Below are positions 51,595 through 59,589 of a stretch of DNA of 64,000 nt, piece by piece. The notes below the pieces were generated by a model, which had not been told where the DNA came from, did not search any database, and saw only the letters and a list, made by a program, of their open reading frames with translations. The translations under genes were made by a program, and so were the position numbers. How positions within the stretch are numbered: the first letter of the stretch is position 1; every line of letters starts with the position of its first letter. The DNA comes from Bacillus_BA fengqiuensis (GTDB lineage Bacteria; Bacillota; Bacilli; Bacillales; Bacillaceae_H): assembly GCA_030813035.1 (NCBI GenBank), contig JAUSTV010000005.1; one strand, 5' to 3'.

Positions 51595-52205
51595 TTCATA
51601 TACCCCCTCATTGATGGTTAGAATAAATGCAGGATTTTTTAATGATTTACCCCTATTCTCAAATATTGCTTTTAAGGATATTGAATTTCCCCCTTCAAGA
51701 AAATACATGTGTCCTCCCCACAAACACACTTAAAAGCAACAAAAATCCTTTTACTCTAACAATTCACACAATCATAATAATAGAAAAATTTAGAATTGTC
51801 TATACAGAACGGACAAAAAAATAAGAAATTTATCCGAAACAACAAAGCGAGATAAATATGAATAAAAAACAACAGTTAATAAAAATAGAGGTTTTCTAAA
51901 AGATTATTTTTTAACCCTTCAGAAAACCTCGATCAAAAAAATTTTTATTTTAAAGAAAAATAAACTCCTGATAACCACGAACTGATCGAAAAGCAAACAA
52001 CGCTTTTCGTCATTCCCATAGATTTCTGCCTATTTCTTCACGGGTGACCTTTACTGTAGATTATCTTTTTTTCTATTTTCCCGATTGAGGGAGTGATTGT
52101 TTTTCTGTTATGATTTTACTTGTAAAGTCATAATATAACTTTTTAATCATAACCTACTCAACAACACTTGGTTATATGGTTACATAAAATTCGAAACTTG
52201 TCGGG
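51595..52205. other. divergent promoter region of kbl and a GntR-family gene
   Basis: No gene is seen. A 10-bp stem hairpin (GAGGTTTTCT with AGAAAACCTC) lies at 51888-51930. A palindrome TTATGATTTTA-CTTG-TAAAGTCATAA lies at 52108-52133 with one mismatch, about 75 bp before the regulator gene, and could be its operator. Confidence 0.55.
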
Positions 52206-52994
52206 ATGAGTGATAATGAAATGAATAATCAAAAAACACCTCAAACACCTGATTCTAACTTTAAAAGACTAGATCAGTCTGACCTAACTCTAGCCGTTCG
52301 TTCATTTTTATCCACTTTAGATGTAAATGGAGAGTCACGCTTACCACAACGTGCTTATCTAGCTGTTCGACATGCGATTCGCCACCTTCAATTGCCGCCT
52401 GGACAGACTGTGCTAGAGAGGGAGATGGCAGAAATCCTAGGCATGAGCAGGACACCTGTACGTGAATCCCTTGTCCGTTTAGAAACGGAAGGATGGGTAC
52501 GGCTTATACCGCGTCGCGGTTTTATTGTCGCACCACTTGTCGCAGATGATCTCCAACAAATTTATGAAGTGGTGGAAGCACTGGATGGTGTTGCAGGCAG
52601 GCTCGCTACCGATCGTGCTACTGACGAAGAATTAAATCAACTTGAGCGCCTGATTGAAGAGCAAGAAAAGGCACTAGAACGAAATGATCTACTTGCATGG
52701 ACAGACCTTGATGATCAATTTCATAATTACATTGTTGATTTGGCCCAAAACCCACGCCTTAGAGGGATTGTGGACAGTCAGTCTGACCAACTCTATCGTG
52801 CACGCTTATACACAATTGGGCTTCGACCAAAGCCAACACGTTCAGTGATTGAACATAAGGCCATTTTAGCCGTCATGCGAGCAGGTGAGCCTGAAGCCGT
52901 GCGAACTATGTTGCAATCTCATCGTTATAGAGCTCGTAACGAAATTCTAGAGGCTCTTCGATCTATGCCTCCATTACCGGAAGAGAAACGGTAA
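52206..52994 (+). CDS. GntR-family regulator, FCD subfamily
   Basis: A 262-aa regulator. The winged-helix domain (about residues 45-110) shows VLEREMAEILGMSRTPVRESL and RLIPRRGFIVAP; the C-terminal FCD domain follows, with metal/ligand His residues in DDQFHNYIV and EHKAILAVM. Such proteins sense carboxylic acids. It is divergent from kbl and convergent with the tartrate dehydratase genes, so either set could be its target; I favour the tartrate genes because FCD regulators commonly sense organic acids. No clear ribosome site is seen before ATG 52206. Confidence 0.82.
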   Translation: MSDNEMNNQKTPQTPDSNFKRLDQSDLTLAVRSFLSTLDVNGESRLPQRAYLAVRHAIRHLQLPPGQTVLEREMAEILGMSRTPVRESLVRLETEGWVRLIPRRGFIVAPLVADDLQQIYEVVEALDGVAGRLATDRATDEELNQLERLIEEQEKALERNDLLAWTDLDDQFHNYIVDLAQNPRLRGIVDSQSDQLYRARLYTIGLRPKPTRSVIEHKAILAVMRAGEPEAVRTMLQSHRYRARNEILEALRSMPPLPEEKR

Positions 52995-53041
52995 TGGAAG
53001 GAGACTTTTCCGTGATGCAAGATTTTGTCATTATAAAAAAG

Positions 53042-53085
53042 AAAGGCTGTAGAGATTTCACAGAAATCAACTACAGCCTTTTTTG
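53042..53085. terminator. terminator of the GntR/FCD gene
   Basis: AAAGGCTGTAG pairs with CTACAGCCTTT, with an inner GATTT/AAATC pair, followed by TTTTG. Confidence 0.85.
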
Positions 53086-53190
53086 TTAGACAATCATGTT
53101 TAATTTTGATAAATCACTATGAAATGGGGTTATTATCATAAACTAACCCAGTGTTGAATTAGCACCCATTAGTTTTCGGTATAATATTTT

Positions 53191-53988
53191 CTATTTTACA
53201 TAGTTACAAAGCTTACCGATCTGCTCTACTTCAACAACTACAATATCTCCCGACTTCATTGGACAACTTCCAGAAGGTGAACCAGTAGCCAAAACATCAC
53301 CTGGCTCTAGTGTCATAACCTGTGAAATCCAACTGATAAGGAAAGGAATGGAAAGTGACATCTGATTCGTATTACCATCTTGTACGACTTGGCCGTTTAA
53401 TGTTGTAACGATTCGTAAATTAGTTGGATCTATACCTTTCACAATACACGGACCCAACGGGCCAAAGGTATCAAAACCTTTGCCGCGCGTAAACTGGGGA
53501 TCCGTTTTTGTAAGATCTCTTGCCGTCACATCATTAAATATGGTGCAGCCAAAAACATAATCCAATGCCTCTTCTTCTTTTATATTTTTGCCGCGTTTCC
53601 CAATAATGAGTGCCACTTCCCCCTCCATTTCCACCTGCTTGGTTAAATCATTTGAGAGAAGAACGATGTCCCCCTGATCTGGAATCACGGAAGACGTCGG
53701 TTTTAAAAACAAAAACGGTTCTTTGAGATTGGCCTGTCCCCCAGTCTCTTTTGCATGTTCAACATATGTCCAGCCAAAATTAACGATTTTTGAGGGTACT
53801 ACCGGCTCCAAAATCTTCACATCACTATATTTGACTCTTAATCCATCATATTTCAGTTCATCGTTTACGATTTCAGTAAAATTACTAGACAATTGTAAAA
53901 TCTCGTCATCTTCAACCATTCCATAATATACTTTACCATCATGTTGCTGATAGCGAACGATCGTTTGTGTTTTTTGTAGTACCTGCAT
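53191..53988 (-). CDS. fumarylacetoacetate hydrolase-family protein
   Basis: A 265-aa FAH-family protein. Metal ligands are in EMEGEVALIIG (two Glu) and FNDVTARDL (Asp), followed by KGFDTFGPLGP and a C-terminal GDVLATGSPSG. Members hydrolyse fumarylpyruvate or act on oxaloacetate (decarboxylase or keto-enol tautomerase). It lies 21 bp behind ttdB on the same strand. Tartrate dehydratase yields oxaloacetate, first as an enol, so an oxaloacetate tautomerase or decarboxylase role is attractive; that is inference. ATG 53988 is preferred to the GTG-type start two codons earlier. Confidence 0.82.
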   Translation of the reverse strand: MQVLQKTQTIVRYQQHDGKVYYGMVEDDEILQLSSNFTEIVNDELKYDGLRVKYSDVKILEPVVPSKIVNFGWTYVEHAKETGGQANLKEPFLFLKPTSSVIPDQGDIVLLSNDLTKQVEMEGEVALIIGKRGKNIKEEEALDYVFGCTIFNDVTARDLTKTDPQFTRGKGFDTFGPLGPCIVKGIDPTNLRIVTTLNGQVVQDGNTNQMSLSIPFLISWISQVMTLEPGDVLATGSPSGSCPMKSGDIVVVEVEQIGKLCNYVK

Positions 53989-54008
53989 GACCACACCAAC
54001 TCCATCAC

Positions 54009-54620
54009 TTACTTGATGAATCTTACCTGCTCACTGATTAACTCATATTGTTCTTCCTTCTTTTTATTGAACTCCACCTTATTTTCTTCAAAGATGTTAT
54101 TCCCTTCTGCATCAATGGAAACAATAAGAGGACCGAACTCATTCACTTCACATACCCAAAGAGATTCAGGCATTCCAAGGTCTTTCCAGTGTACTTCTCT
54201 GATTTGTTCCACCTTTGTTGCCGCATAAACAGCATTTCCGGCTGGGAAGACGAGATGCAGTGCTTTATGATTCTTGCATCCTTCTTCGGTGTTCTTCCCC
54301 ATTCCGCCTTTTCCAACAATAAGTTTAACACCCGTTTCTTCGATAAATTCCTTTTCAAACTTTTCCATTCTCATACTCGTTGTTGGACCAATAGAAACGA
54401 TTTCGTACTTTTCATTTCCAAGGTCTCTAACAATGGGACCTGCGTGAAATATAGCTTTTCCCTTAAGATCTACAGGTAAAGGGATTTTCTCTTCTATGAG
54501 TCTCCTGTGGGCAACATCCCTGCAAGTAACCAGTGTACCTGTTAGATAGATAATGTCCCCAATTCTTATGTCCTTAAGATCCTCATCTTTTATAGGTGTG
54601 GTTAATACTTTTTTACTCAT
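54009..54620 (-). CDS. ttdB: L(+)-tartrate dehydratase beta subunit
   Basis: A 203-aa beta subunit of a class I (iron-sulfur) hydro-lyase. LTTPIKDEDLKDIRIGDIIYLTGTLVTCRD, AIFHAGPIV, SIGPTTSMRME and GKGGMG are conserved. From memory it aligns almost end to end with E. coli TtdB and shares its length, unlike shorter split fumarase beta subunits. With TtdA it dehydrates L-tartrate to oxaloacetate. It overlaps ttdA by 4 bp. A fumarase side activity cannot be excluded. Confidence 0.88.
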   Translation of the reverse strand: MSKKVLTTPIKDEDLKDIRIGDIIYLTGTLVTCRDVAHRRLIEEKIPLPVDLKGKAIFHAGPIVRDLGNEKYEIVSIGPTTSMRMEKFEKEFIEETGVKLIVGKGGMGKNTEEGCKNHKALHLVFPAGNAVYAATKVEQIREVHWKDLGMPESLWVCEVNEFGPLIVSIDAEGNNIFEENKVEFNKKKEEQYELISEQVRFIK

Positions 54621-55528
54621 AGTGTTACCCCCTCGTGAGTACTAATTTCATAGTTCAAATTACTGTCAAAAGTGATCTTTCCTCTTCTATGGGACCAGCA
54701 CCCTGTATTAACGGCAACTCCAATCGTAGATGGATGTCTTGCCGTATTTACAACATTTACCCCCATGACAGATTTAGATCCTTTAAGTCCCTGAGGTCCA
54801 AGGCCAATAGCGTTAATTCCATCTTCAAGAAGTTTTTCCATTTTAGCAGCATTTTCATTTTCATTACGACTTCCAACAGATCTCATAAGAGCCTTTTTAG
54901 AGTTCATAGCTGCTGTTTCTACAGAAGTACCGACGCCTACACCAACAAGAAGTGGAGGACAGGCGTTAATTCCATAACTAGTCATCCGATCGAGCACAAA
55001 CTTTACCACACCTTCATAGCCTTCACCCGGCATTAGAACCGTCGCCACTCCAGGAAGGGTACAACCTCCTCCTGCCATATAAGTATAGATTTCCACTTTA
55101 TCACTGTCTTCTTCAATTTCCCAGAAGATGCTTGGTGAACCGTCACCGATGTTCTTTCCTGTATTGTATTCATCAAATGTTTCTACAGAATTGTGTCGCA
55201 ATGGAGTTTCTTGAGTTGACTTATACACACTATCCCTCAGAATGCTATCTAACTGCCCAATCAAGGGGAAGTTCTGTCCGCACTTAACAAAAAACTGGAG
55301 AACACCTGTATCCTGACATGAAGGTCTCTTTAACTCATAAGCTAGCTTCTGGTTTTCAAACATAGTTTTGTAGATCGTTTTTGCAAGCTTATTATCTTCC
55401 TCTTCACTTAGCTCTTTCAGTTTATTTTCCACATCATCAGGAAGTTTGTAGCTAACCAGGGAAACAAACTTTGACATCAGATCCGTCATCTTTTCTTTTT
55501 GCTGTATCTTATCCATCATAACTCTCAT
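54617..55528 (-). CDS. ttdA: L(+)-tartrate dehydratase alpha subunit
   Basis: A 303-aa alpha subunit that carries the 4Fe-4S cluster. Cluster cysteines are visible in RPSCQDTG, AGGGCTLPG and NTGCWSHRRG. The length and motif order match E. coli TtdA (303 aa), including SVETAAMNSKKAL and ARHPSTIGVAV. AAGGAGAG precedes ATG 55528. It is the first gene of the ttdA-ttdB-FAH operon. The carrier gene next to it (55602, opposite strand) is a truncated citrate-family permease, so the natural uptake partner seems lost. Confidence 0.9.
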   Translation of the reverse strand: MRVMMDKIQQKEKMTDLMSKFVSLVSYKLPDDVENKLKELSEEEDNKLAKTIYKTMFENQKLAYELKRPSCQDTGVLQFFVKCGQNFPLIGQLDSILRDSVYKSTQETPLRHNSVETFDEYNTGKNIGDGSPSIFWEIEEDSDKVEIYTYMAGGGCTLPGVATVLMPGEGYEGVVKFVLDRMTSYGINACPPLLVGVGVGTSVETAAMNSKKALMRSVGSRNENENAAKMEKLLEDGINAIGLGPQGLKGSKSVMGVNVVNTARHPSTIGVAVNTGCWSHRRGKITFDSNLNYEISTHEGVTL

Positions 55529-55601
55529 AATAACTCTCCTTTTTATCTTTAATTTAGTTCATGTAGAAAGGGAAGAAATTGGATAACTGCTCAAAGCTCC
55601 G

Positions 55602-56012
55602 ATGATAATATCTGCTATTAACACTCCGGTTCCGGTTGTATCGATTGCTTTAGCAACATCCATTACAGCTATGATCCCAGAATCATTAGGCTCAAATATG
55701 GCACCCATCTACGCGTTAATGGCAGCACCTGCCATTACCTTTTTACCGCAAGATGCTTTCTACTTTGGGATTGCCGGCGTTATGGCAGATGTTATGGGGC
55801 AATATGGAATTTCTGCCGGCGAAGCAGCTGTAGCTTCCATGGTGGGACAGGCATTCCGTCTAATTTCACCAGTTATTCCAGCTCTATATATGTTAGTTGC
55901 TTCTACGGAGACAAACTTTATAGACTTTCAAAAAACGTATGTAAAATATGCCTGGCCAATTATATTTATATACCTAGGTGTGTATGCATTAACCGGGGCA
56001 TTGCCGATTTAG
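55602..56012 (+). pseudogene. CitMHS-family carboxylate carrier, C-terminal fragment
   Basis: A 136-residue frame with hydrophobic segments resembling the last third of citrate:H+ symporters (CitM/CitH): IPESLGSNMAPIYAL, DAFYFGIAG, GQAFRLISPVIPALYML. Intact carriers are about 430 aa and no N-terminal part is present upstream. The remnant is divergent from ttdA and was probably the tartrate or citrate carrier of this locus. Confidence 0.75.
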
Positions 56013-56064
56013 AAAAAAAGTCCTTTTTAATAATTATTTGTACTTTTTATTTATTAAGATAAAA

Positions 56065-56112
56065 AAACTGTACCCCAATTGTTAGTCGAGTCTAACAATT
56101 GGGGTACAGTTT
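56065..56112. terminator. terminator of sstT copy 2
   Basis: AAACTGTACCCCAATTGTTA and its complement form a 21-bp perfect stem around a six-base loop, flanked by A and T runs. The matching terminator behind copy 1 keeps the first arm only. Confidence 0.88.
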
Positions 56113-56138
56113 AATCGCAGAAAAGAAGATTTTTTTCT

Positions 56139-57377
56139 TTATGCTGCTTTGCGAATCTCTATTTTTTTTCCTTCTTTACGCCACTCTTTAAATTCAGCTG
56201 CTGCTGTGAAAAGTACATCAGTGGATGAGTTAAGGGCCGTTTCAAAAGAGTCTTGTAAAACCCCAATGATAAAGCCTACTCCCACTACCTGCATCGCAAC
56301 CTCAGCCGGGATTCCAAATAAGCTGCATGCCAGCGGAATCAGTAATAACGATCCACCAGCAACCCCTGATGCACCACAAGCACATACAGCTGACAGTACG
56401 CTGAGGATGATGGCTGTAGGCAGGTCCACTTGAATGCCAAGTGTATGCACCGCTGCAAGTGTCAAAACAGAAATCGTCACAGCGGCACCAGCCATATTGA
56501 TGGTTGCACCTAATGGAATGGATACTGAATAGCTGTCCTTATCCAAACCTAGATTTTCACATAATCTCATATTTACAGGAATATTGGAAGCTGAGCTACG
56601 TGTAAAGAATGCCGTAATGCCGCTTTCCTTTAAGCATTTAAAAACAAGCGGAAAAGGGTTTTGACGCATAACTGCGAACACAATGATTGGATTGACAACC
56701 AGTGCCACAAAGATCATGCAACCAATCAAAACGGCAAGTAATTTCCCATAGCTTAATAACGACTCAATTCCATTTGCAGTAATGGAATCAAACACTAGAC
56801 CCATGATTCCTAATGGCGCAAACTTAATCACCCATGTAACCATTTTGGATACGGCATCCGAAAAATTAGAAATCATCGTTTTGGTCGTATCAGAAGCATT
56901 TCTTAAAGCCAAACCAAGGAGTATCGCCCAAGCTAAAATACCGATATAGTTCGCATTATAAATGGCTTTAACCGGGTTATCAACAACGTTCAGCAGTAAT
57001 GATTTGAGAACCTCTACAACACCGCCGGGAGCCGTCACACCCTCAGCTCCCTTTGCAAGCGTTAAGCCTACAGGAAAAATAAAACTTACAATAACGGCCG
57101 TTAATCCAGCTAAAAAGGTTCCCAAAAGGTATAAGATGATAATGGATTTCATATTCGTTTGGTGACCACTTTTGTGTTGAGCAATAGCTGACATAACCAA
57201 GAAGAGTACCAACACAGGTGCAATGGCTTTCAAAGCACCTACAAATAAAGAACCAAAAATGACAACAGGTTTTGCTGCTTCCGGAATCGTTACAGCCAGG
57301 GTAATACCAATAATCAAACCTATAATTATTTGTTTTACCAGGCTCAATTGATTCCACTTTTTCAGTAGACTTTTCAT
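56139..57377 (-). CDS. sstT: serine/threonine:Na+ symporter SstT, copy 2
   Basis: A 412-aa DAACS-family symporter, about 96 percent identical by eye to the protein at 47875. The substrate hairpin FTRSSASNIPVNM and GATINMAGAAVTI are unchanged, so basic function should be the same. Differences cluster in a segment near residues 215-255 (for example NPIIVFAVMRQNPFPLVF here against NPIIVFVFIRQNPYPLVL), which may tune transport. Similarity continues about 130 bp upstream of the start, then ends; the cre sites of copy 1 are absent here. It lies next to the tartrate genes and the fragment cluster. Confidence 0.9.
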   Translation of the reverse strand: MKSLLKKWNQLSLVKQIIIGLIIGITLAVTIPEAAKPVVIFGSLFVGALKAIAPVLVLFLVMSAIAQHKSGHQTNMKSIIILYLLGTFLAGLTAVIVSFIFPVGLTLAKGAEGVTAPGGVVEVLKSLLLNVVDNPVKAIYNANYIGILAWAILLGLALRNASDTTKTMISNFSDAVSKMVTWVIKFAPLGIMGLVFDSITANGIESLLSYGKLLAVLIGCMIFVALVVNPIIVFAVMRQNPFPLVFKCLKESGITAFFTRSSASNIPVNMRLCENLGLDKDSYSVSIPLGATINMAGAAVTISVLTLAAVHTLGIQVDLPTAIILSVLSAVCACGASGVAGGSLLLIPLACSLFGIPAEVAMQVVGVGFIIGVLQDSFETALNSSTDVLFTAAAEFKEWRKEGKKIEIRKAA

Positions 57378-57600
57378 AGATGTTCCCCCACTAGTTTAAG
57401 ATAAGATTGTAATATTACTAATTAAATAGGTTTCTGGATGATTAATTTCTTCGACCCATGACCAATTCCATTTCATTCCACCCCACAAAGACAACTGTCT
57501 TTCTGATAAATATTATTATAATGATTTTTTCGATATATTACAATATTATTTTCTTTATTAAGAAATGTTGTAATTATTCAAATATTCAAATAAATAATGC

Positions 57601-57765
57601 AGCAACACTAAAGGTGAATATCATTTTGAATCTTGCATCAGCCTGACTTGCCATAACTGTCCTGATGTCGTACAAGCACTGAACTTGATGAGCATTCTTA
57701 CCCCTGGTATTTCGCATACTATGATTGATGGTGCAGTGTTCAAGGAAGAAGTGGAAAGCATGTAA
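57601..57765 (+). pseudogene. AhpF fragment
   Basis: The frame encodes HFESCISLTCHNCPDVVQ and then ALNLMSILTPGISHTMIDG to a TAA at 57763. This is the CxxC-containing N-terminal region of alkyl hydroperoxide reductase subunit F, which is about 510 aa. Both ends are missing, so it is a relic. Confidence 0.85.
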
Positions 57766-57777
57766 CCGTTCTTGAAT

Positions 57778-57929
57778 TCATGCCAGAGTAAGCGTGGCAT
57801 CAGAAGACATCTTTGTCTTTTCCTGACGTAAAGCGCGGTCGATCATGACCACGGCCTGTGCTCTAGTCGCAAGGTTACCAGGACGGAACTGATCACCATA
57901 CCCTTTTATAATACCAAGAGAAGCTGTAC
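57778..57929 (-). pseudogene. S-layer homology (SLH) domain fragment
   Basis: The minus strand encodes TASLGIIKGYGDQFRPGNLA and then TRAQAVVMIDRAL, a textbook SLH-domain ending, then stops at 57778. About 50 codons remain of what is normally a large surface protein. Its 5' side runs directly into the HU tail, a deletion or recombination joint. Confidence 0.82.
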
Positions 57930-58161
57930 AATAAGTAACCAATCAAAAGCGCTAAGGAAGCCTCTTTGCTTCCTTAGCGCTTTTAATTTTGAAATGGTTA
58001 GTTGCTGTTGCTACCCTTACATTTTCAACTGGCCAAATGGGAAACCCTTATATTCTATTGAATCTAAAGGTGTTTTAATTGCCTAAAAAATCAATGTTAT
58101 GTTAACTGGATCTATTAGTAATATTCATAGTTGGAAATTTCATGTTTAATAGACTTTTTGC
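57919..58161 (+). repeat. HU 3' end and downstream region, copy 2 of a duplicated segment
   Basis: The segment starts with the last HU codons (reading R-E-A-V-Q then TAA at 57932), includes the HU-type terminator at 57945-57984 (GCGCTAAGGAAG with CTTCCTTAGCGC) and follows the sequence of 37966-38205 for about 240 bp. The body of this second HU gene is gone, replaced by the SLH fragment. Confidence 0.8.
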
Positions 58162-58220
58162 GCCAGAACCCTAAAATTTGTAAAATAGACATAATTTTTT
58201 AAAATTTAAAAATATTCTAT

Positions 58221-58260
58221 GTAGGATTCTGTATGATTCGGTAGGATTCTGTAGGTTCTA
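58221..58260 (+). repeat. four tandem 10-bp repeats upstream of the asparaginase gene
   Basis: GTAGGATTCT, GTATGATTCG, GTAGGATTCT and GTAGGTTCTA follow each other without gaps; a weaker fifth unit (AATATTCTAT) precedes them. One unit per helical turn suggests cooperative binding of a regulator on one face of the DNA. TATAAA lies just downstream. Confidence 0.75.
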
Positions 58261-58355
58261 TTATAAATTAAAGCTACGTTTTTGTTAGAGGAAGTATGAA
58301 AGCGCTTAAAAAGTTTTATATTTTTGCTAATCACACGTTAATGGAGGAATATCTA

Positions 58356-59507
58356 ATGAAGAAACTAACTACAAAGAAAAAAGCTGCTCTCACCGCCCTA
58401 GCGTTAATGTCTTCAGGGGTTATTACCGTCTCTTCTCATTACACTTTTGCATCAAATCCTGTTGAAGCCAAGCAGACTACGGCAGCTACTACAACTACTC
58501 CCGTTAAAAAAAGCCTGCCTAACATTAAAGTTCTGGCAACGGGCGGTACCATCGCAGGGACTGGTTCTACTTCGACCCAAACCACTGGATATCAAGCTGG
58601 TGTCCTAACTCCAGATCAACTGATAGAAGCAGTTCCTGCTCTAAAAGACACTGCTAACATTTCTGCTGAACAGGTGGCACGCATCGATTCCGGTACATCC
58701 AATACTAACGCCGTAATGGTCAAACTGGCGAAGGAAGTCCAAAAGGAATTAGATGATCCAAAGTGTGATGGCATTGTCATCACTCACGGTACGGACACCA
58801 TGGAAGAGACGGCTTACTTCCTCAACTTGACTGTTCATTCTGACAAACCGATCATCATGGTTGGTTCCATGCGTCCTTCTACGTCACTCTCTGCTGACGG
58901 TCCGTTAAATCTGTACAACGCTGTAGTGCTGGCTGGTTCCAAAGAAGCTCGCGGCAAGGGCGTCCTGATCTCCATGAATGGAAAGATTGGAAGCGCTCGC
59001 GACATCTTTAAAACTAACACCACCGACGTTGATGCCTTCGATAATCCGGAACTCGGCTATCTCGGTTTTATGCAAGGCGATAAGCCCCACTTCTACAACC
59101 TGCCGATTAAAAAGCACACAACTGAGTCCGAGTTTGACATTCGCCATATCAACGAAGACAATCTGCCTCGTGTTGACATTGTTTATTCGCATGCCAATGA
59201 TGACCGGGTAATGGTGGACGCTGCGGTTGCAGCCGGGGCGAAGGGAATAATCCACGCCGGTACGGGTAACGGTTCCATCCATGAAAAAACGCTGCCGGGT
59301 CTGCAGGATGCTGTTAAGAAAAGTGTTGCCGTTGTTCGTGACACTCGTGTTCCGGAAGGCATGGTTACTCCCGAACAAATCGACGTGGATAATCACTTCA
59401 TCAATTCTGACAACATTAACCCTCAAAAAGCTCGTATCCTGTTGATGTTGGCACTTACCAAAACCGAAGATCCAAACAAAATCCAAGAGTTTTTCAACAA
59501 ATACTAA
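58356..59507 (+). CDS. ansZ: exported L-asparaginase (type II)
   Basis: A 383-aa asparaginase. The N terminus MKKLTTKKKAALTALALMSS is a clear signal peptide with a likely cleavage near residue 30, followed by a Thr-rich linker. Catalytic motifs are complete: LATGGTIAGTG (first Thr), THGTDTMEETAYFL (second Thr, Asp, Lys partner later) and GSMRPSTSLSADGP. It hydrolyses extracellular asparagine to aspartate and ammonia. ATG 58356 with TGGAGGAA upstream is preferred to 58296. It precedes an acidic amino-acid symporter by 82 bp. Tandem 10-bp repeats upstream point to specific regulation. Confidence 0.92.
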   Translation: MKKLTTKKKAALTALALMSSGVITVSSHYTFASNPVEAKQTTAATTTTPVKKSLPNIKVLATGGTIAGTGSTSTQTTGYQAGVLTPDQLIEAVPALKDTANISAEQVARIDSGTSNTNAVMVKLAKEVQKELDDPKCDGIVITHGTDTMEETAYFLNLTVHSDKPIIMVGSMRPSTSLSADGPLNLYNAVVLAGSKEARGKGVLISMNGKIGSARDIFKTNTTDVDAFDNPELGYLGFMQGDKPHFYNLPIKKHTTESEFDIRHINEDNLPRVDIVYSHANDDRVMVDAAVAAGAKGIIHAGTGNGSIHEKTLPGLQDAVKKSVAVVRDTRVPEGMVTPEQIDVDNHFINSDNINPQKARILLMLALTKTEDPNKIQEFFNKY

Positions 59508-59589
59508 GGCTTATACATGTAAATATCAAAAAACAGCTAATAAGCAATTATAGGACTTTTGCAATTGAAAGGGAAGGTGAACCTATTTA

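Noticed and set aside
54009..55528. Class I fumarase alpha/beta pair
   Set aside because: Subunit lengths (303 and 203 aa) and sequence recalled from E. coli TtdA/TtdB fit L-tartrate dehydratase better; fumarase activity is kept only as a side possibility.
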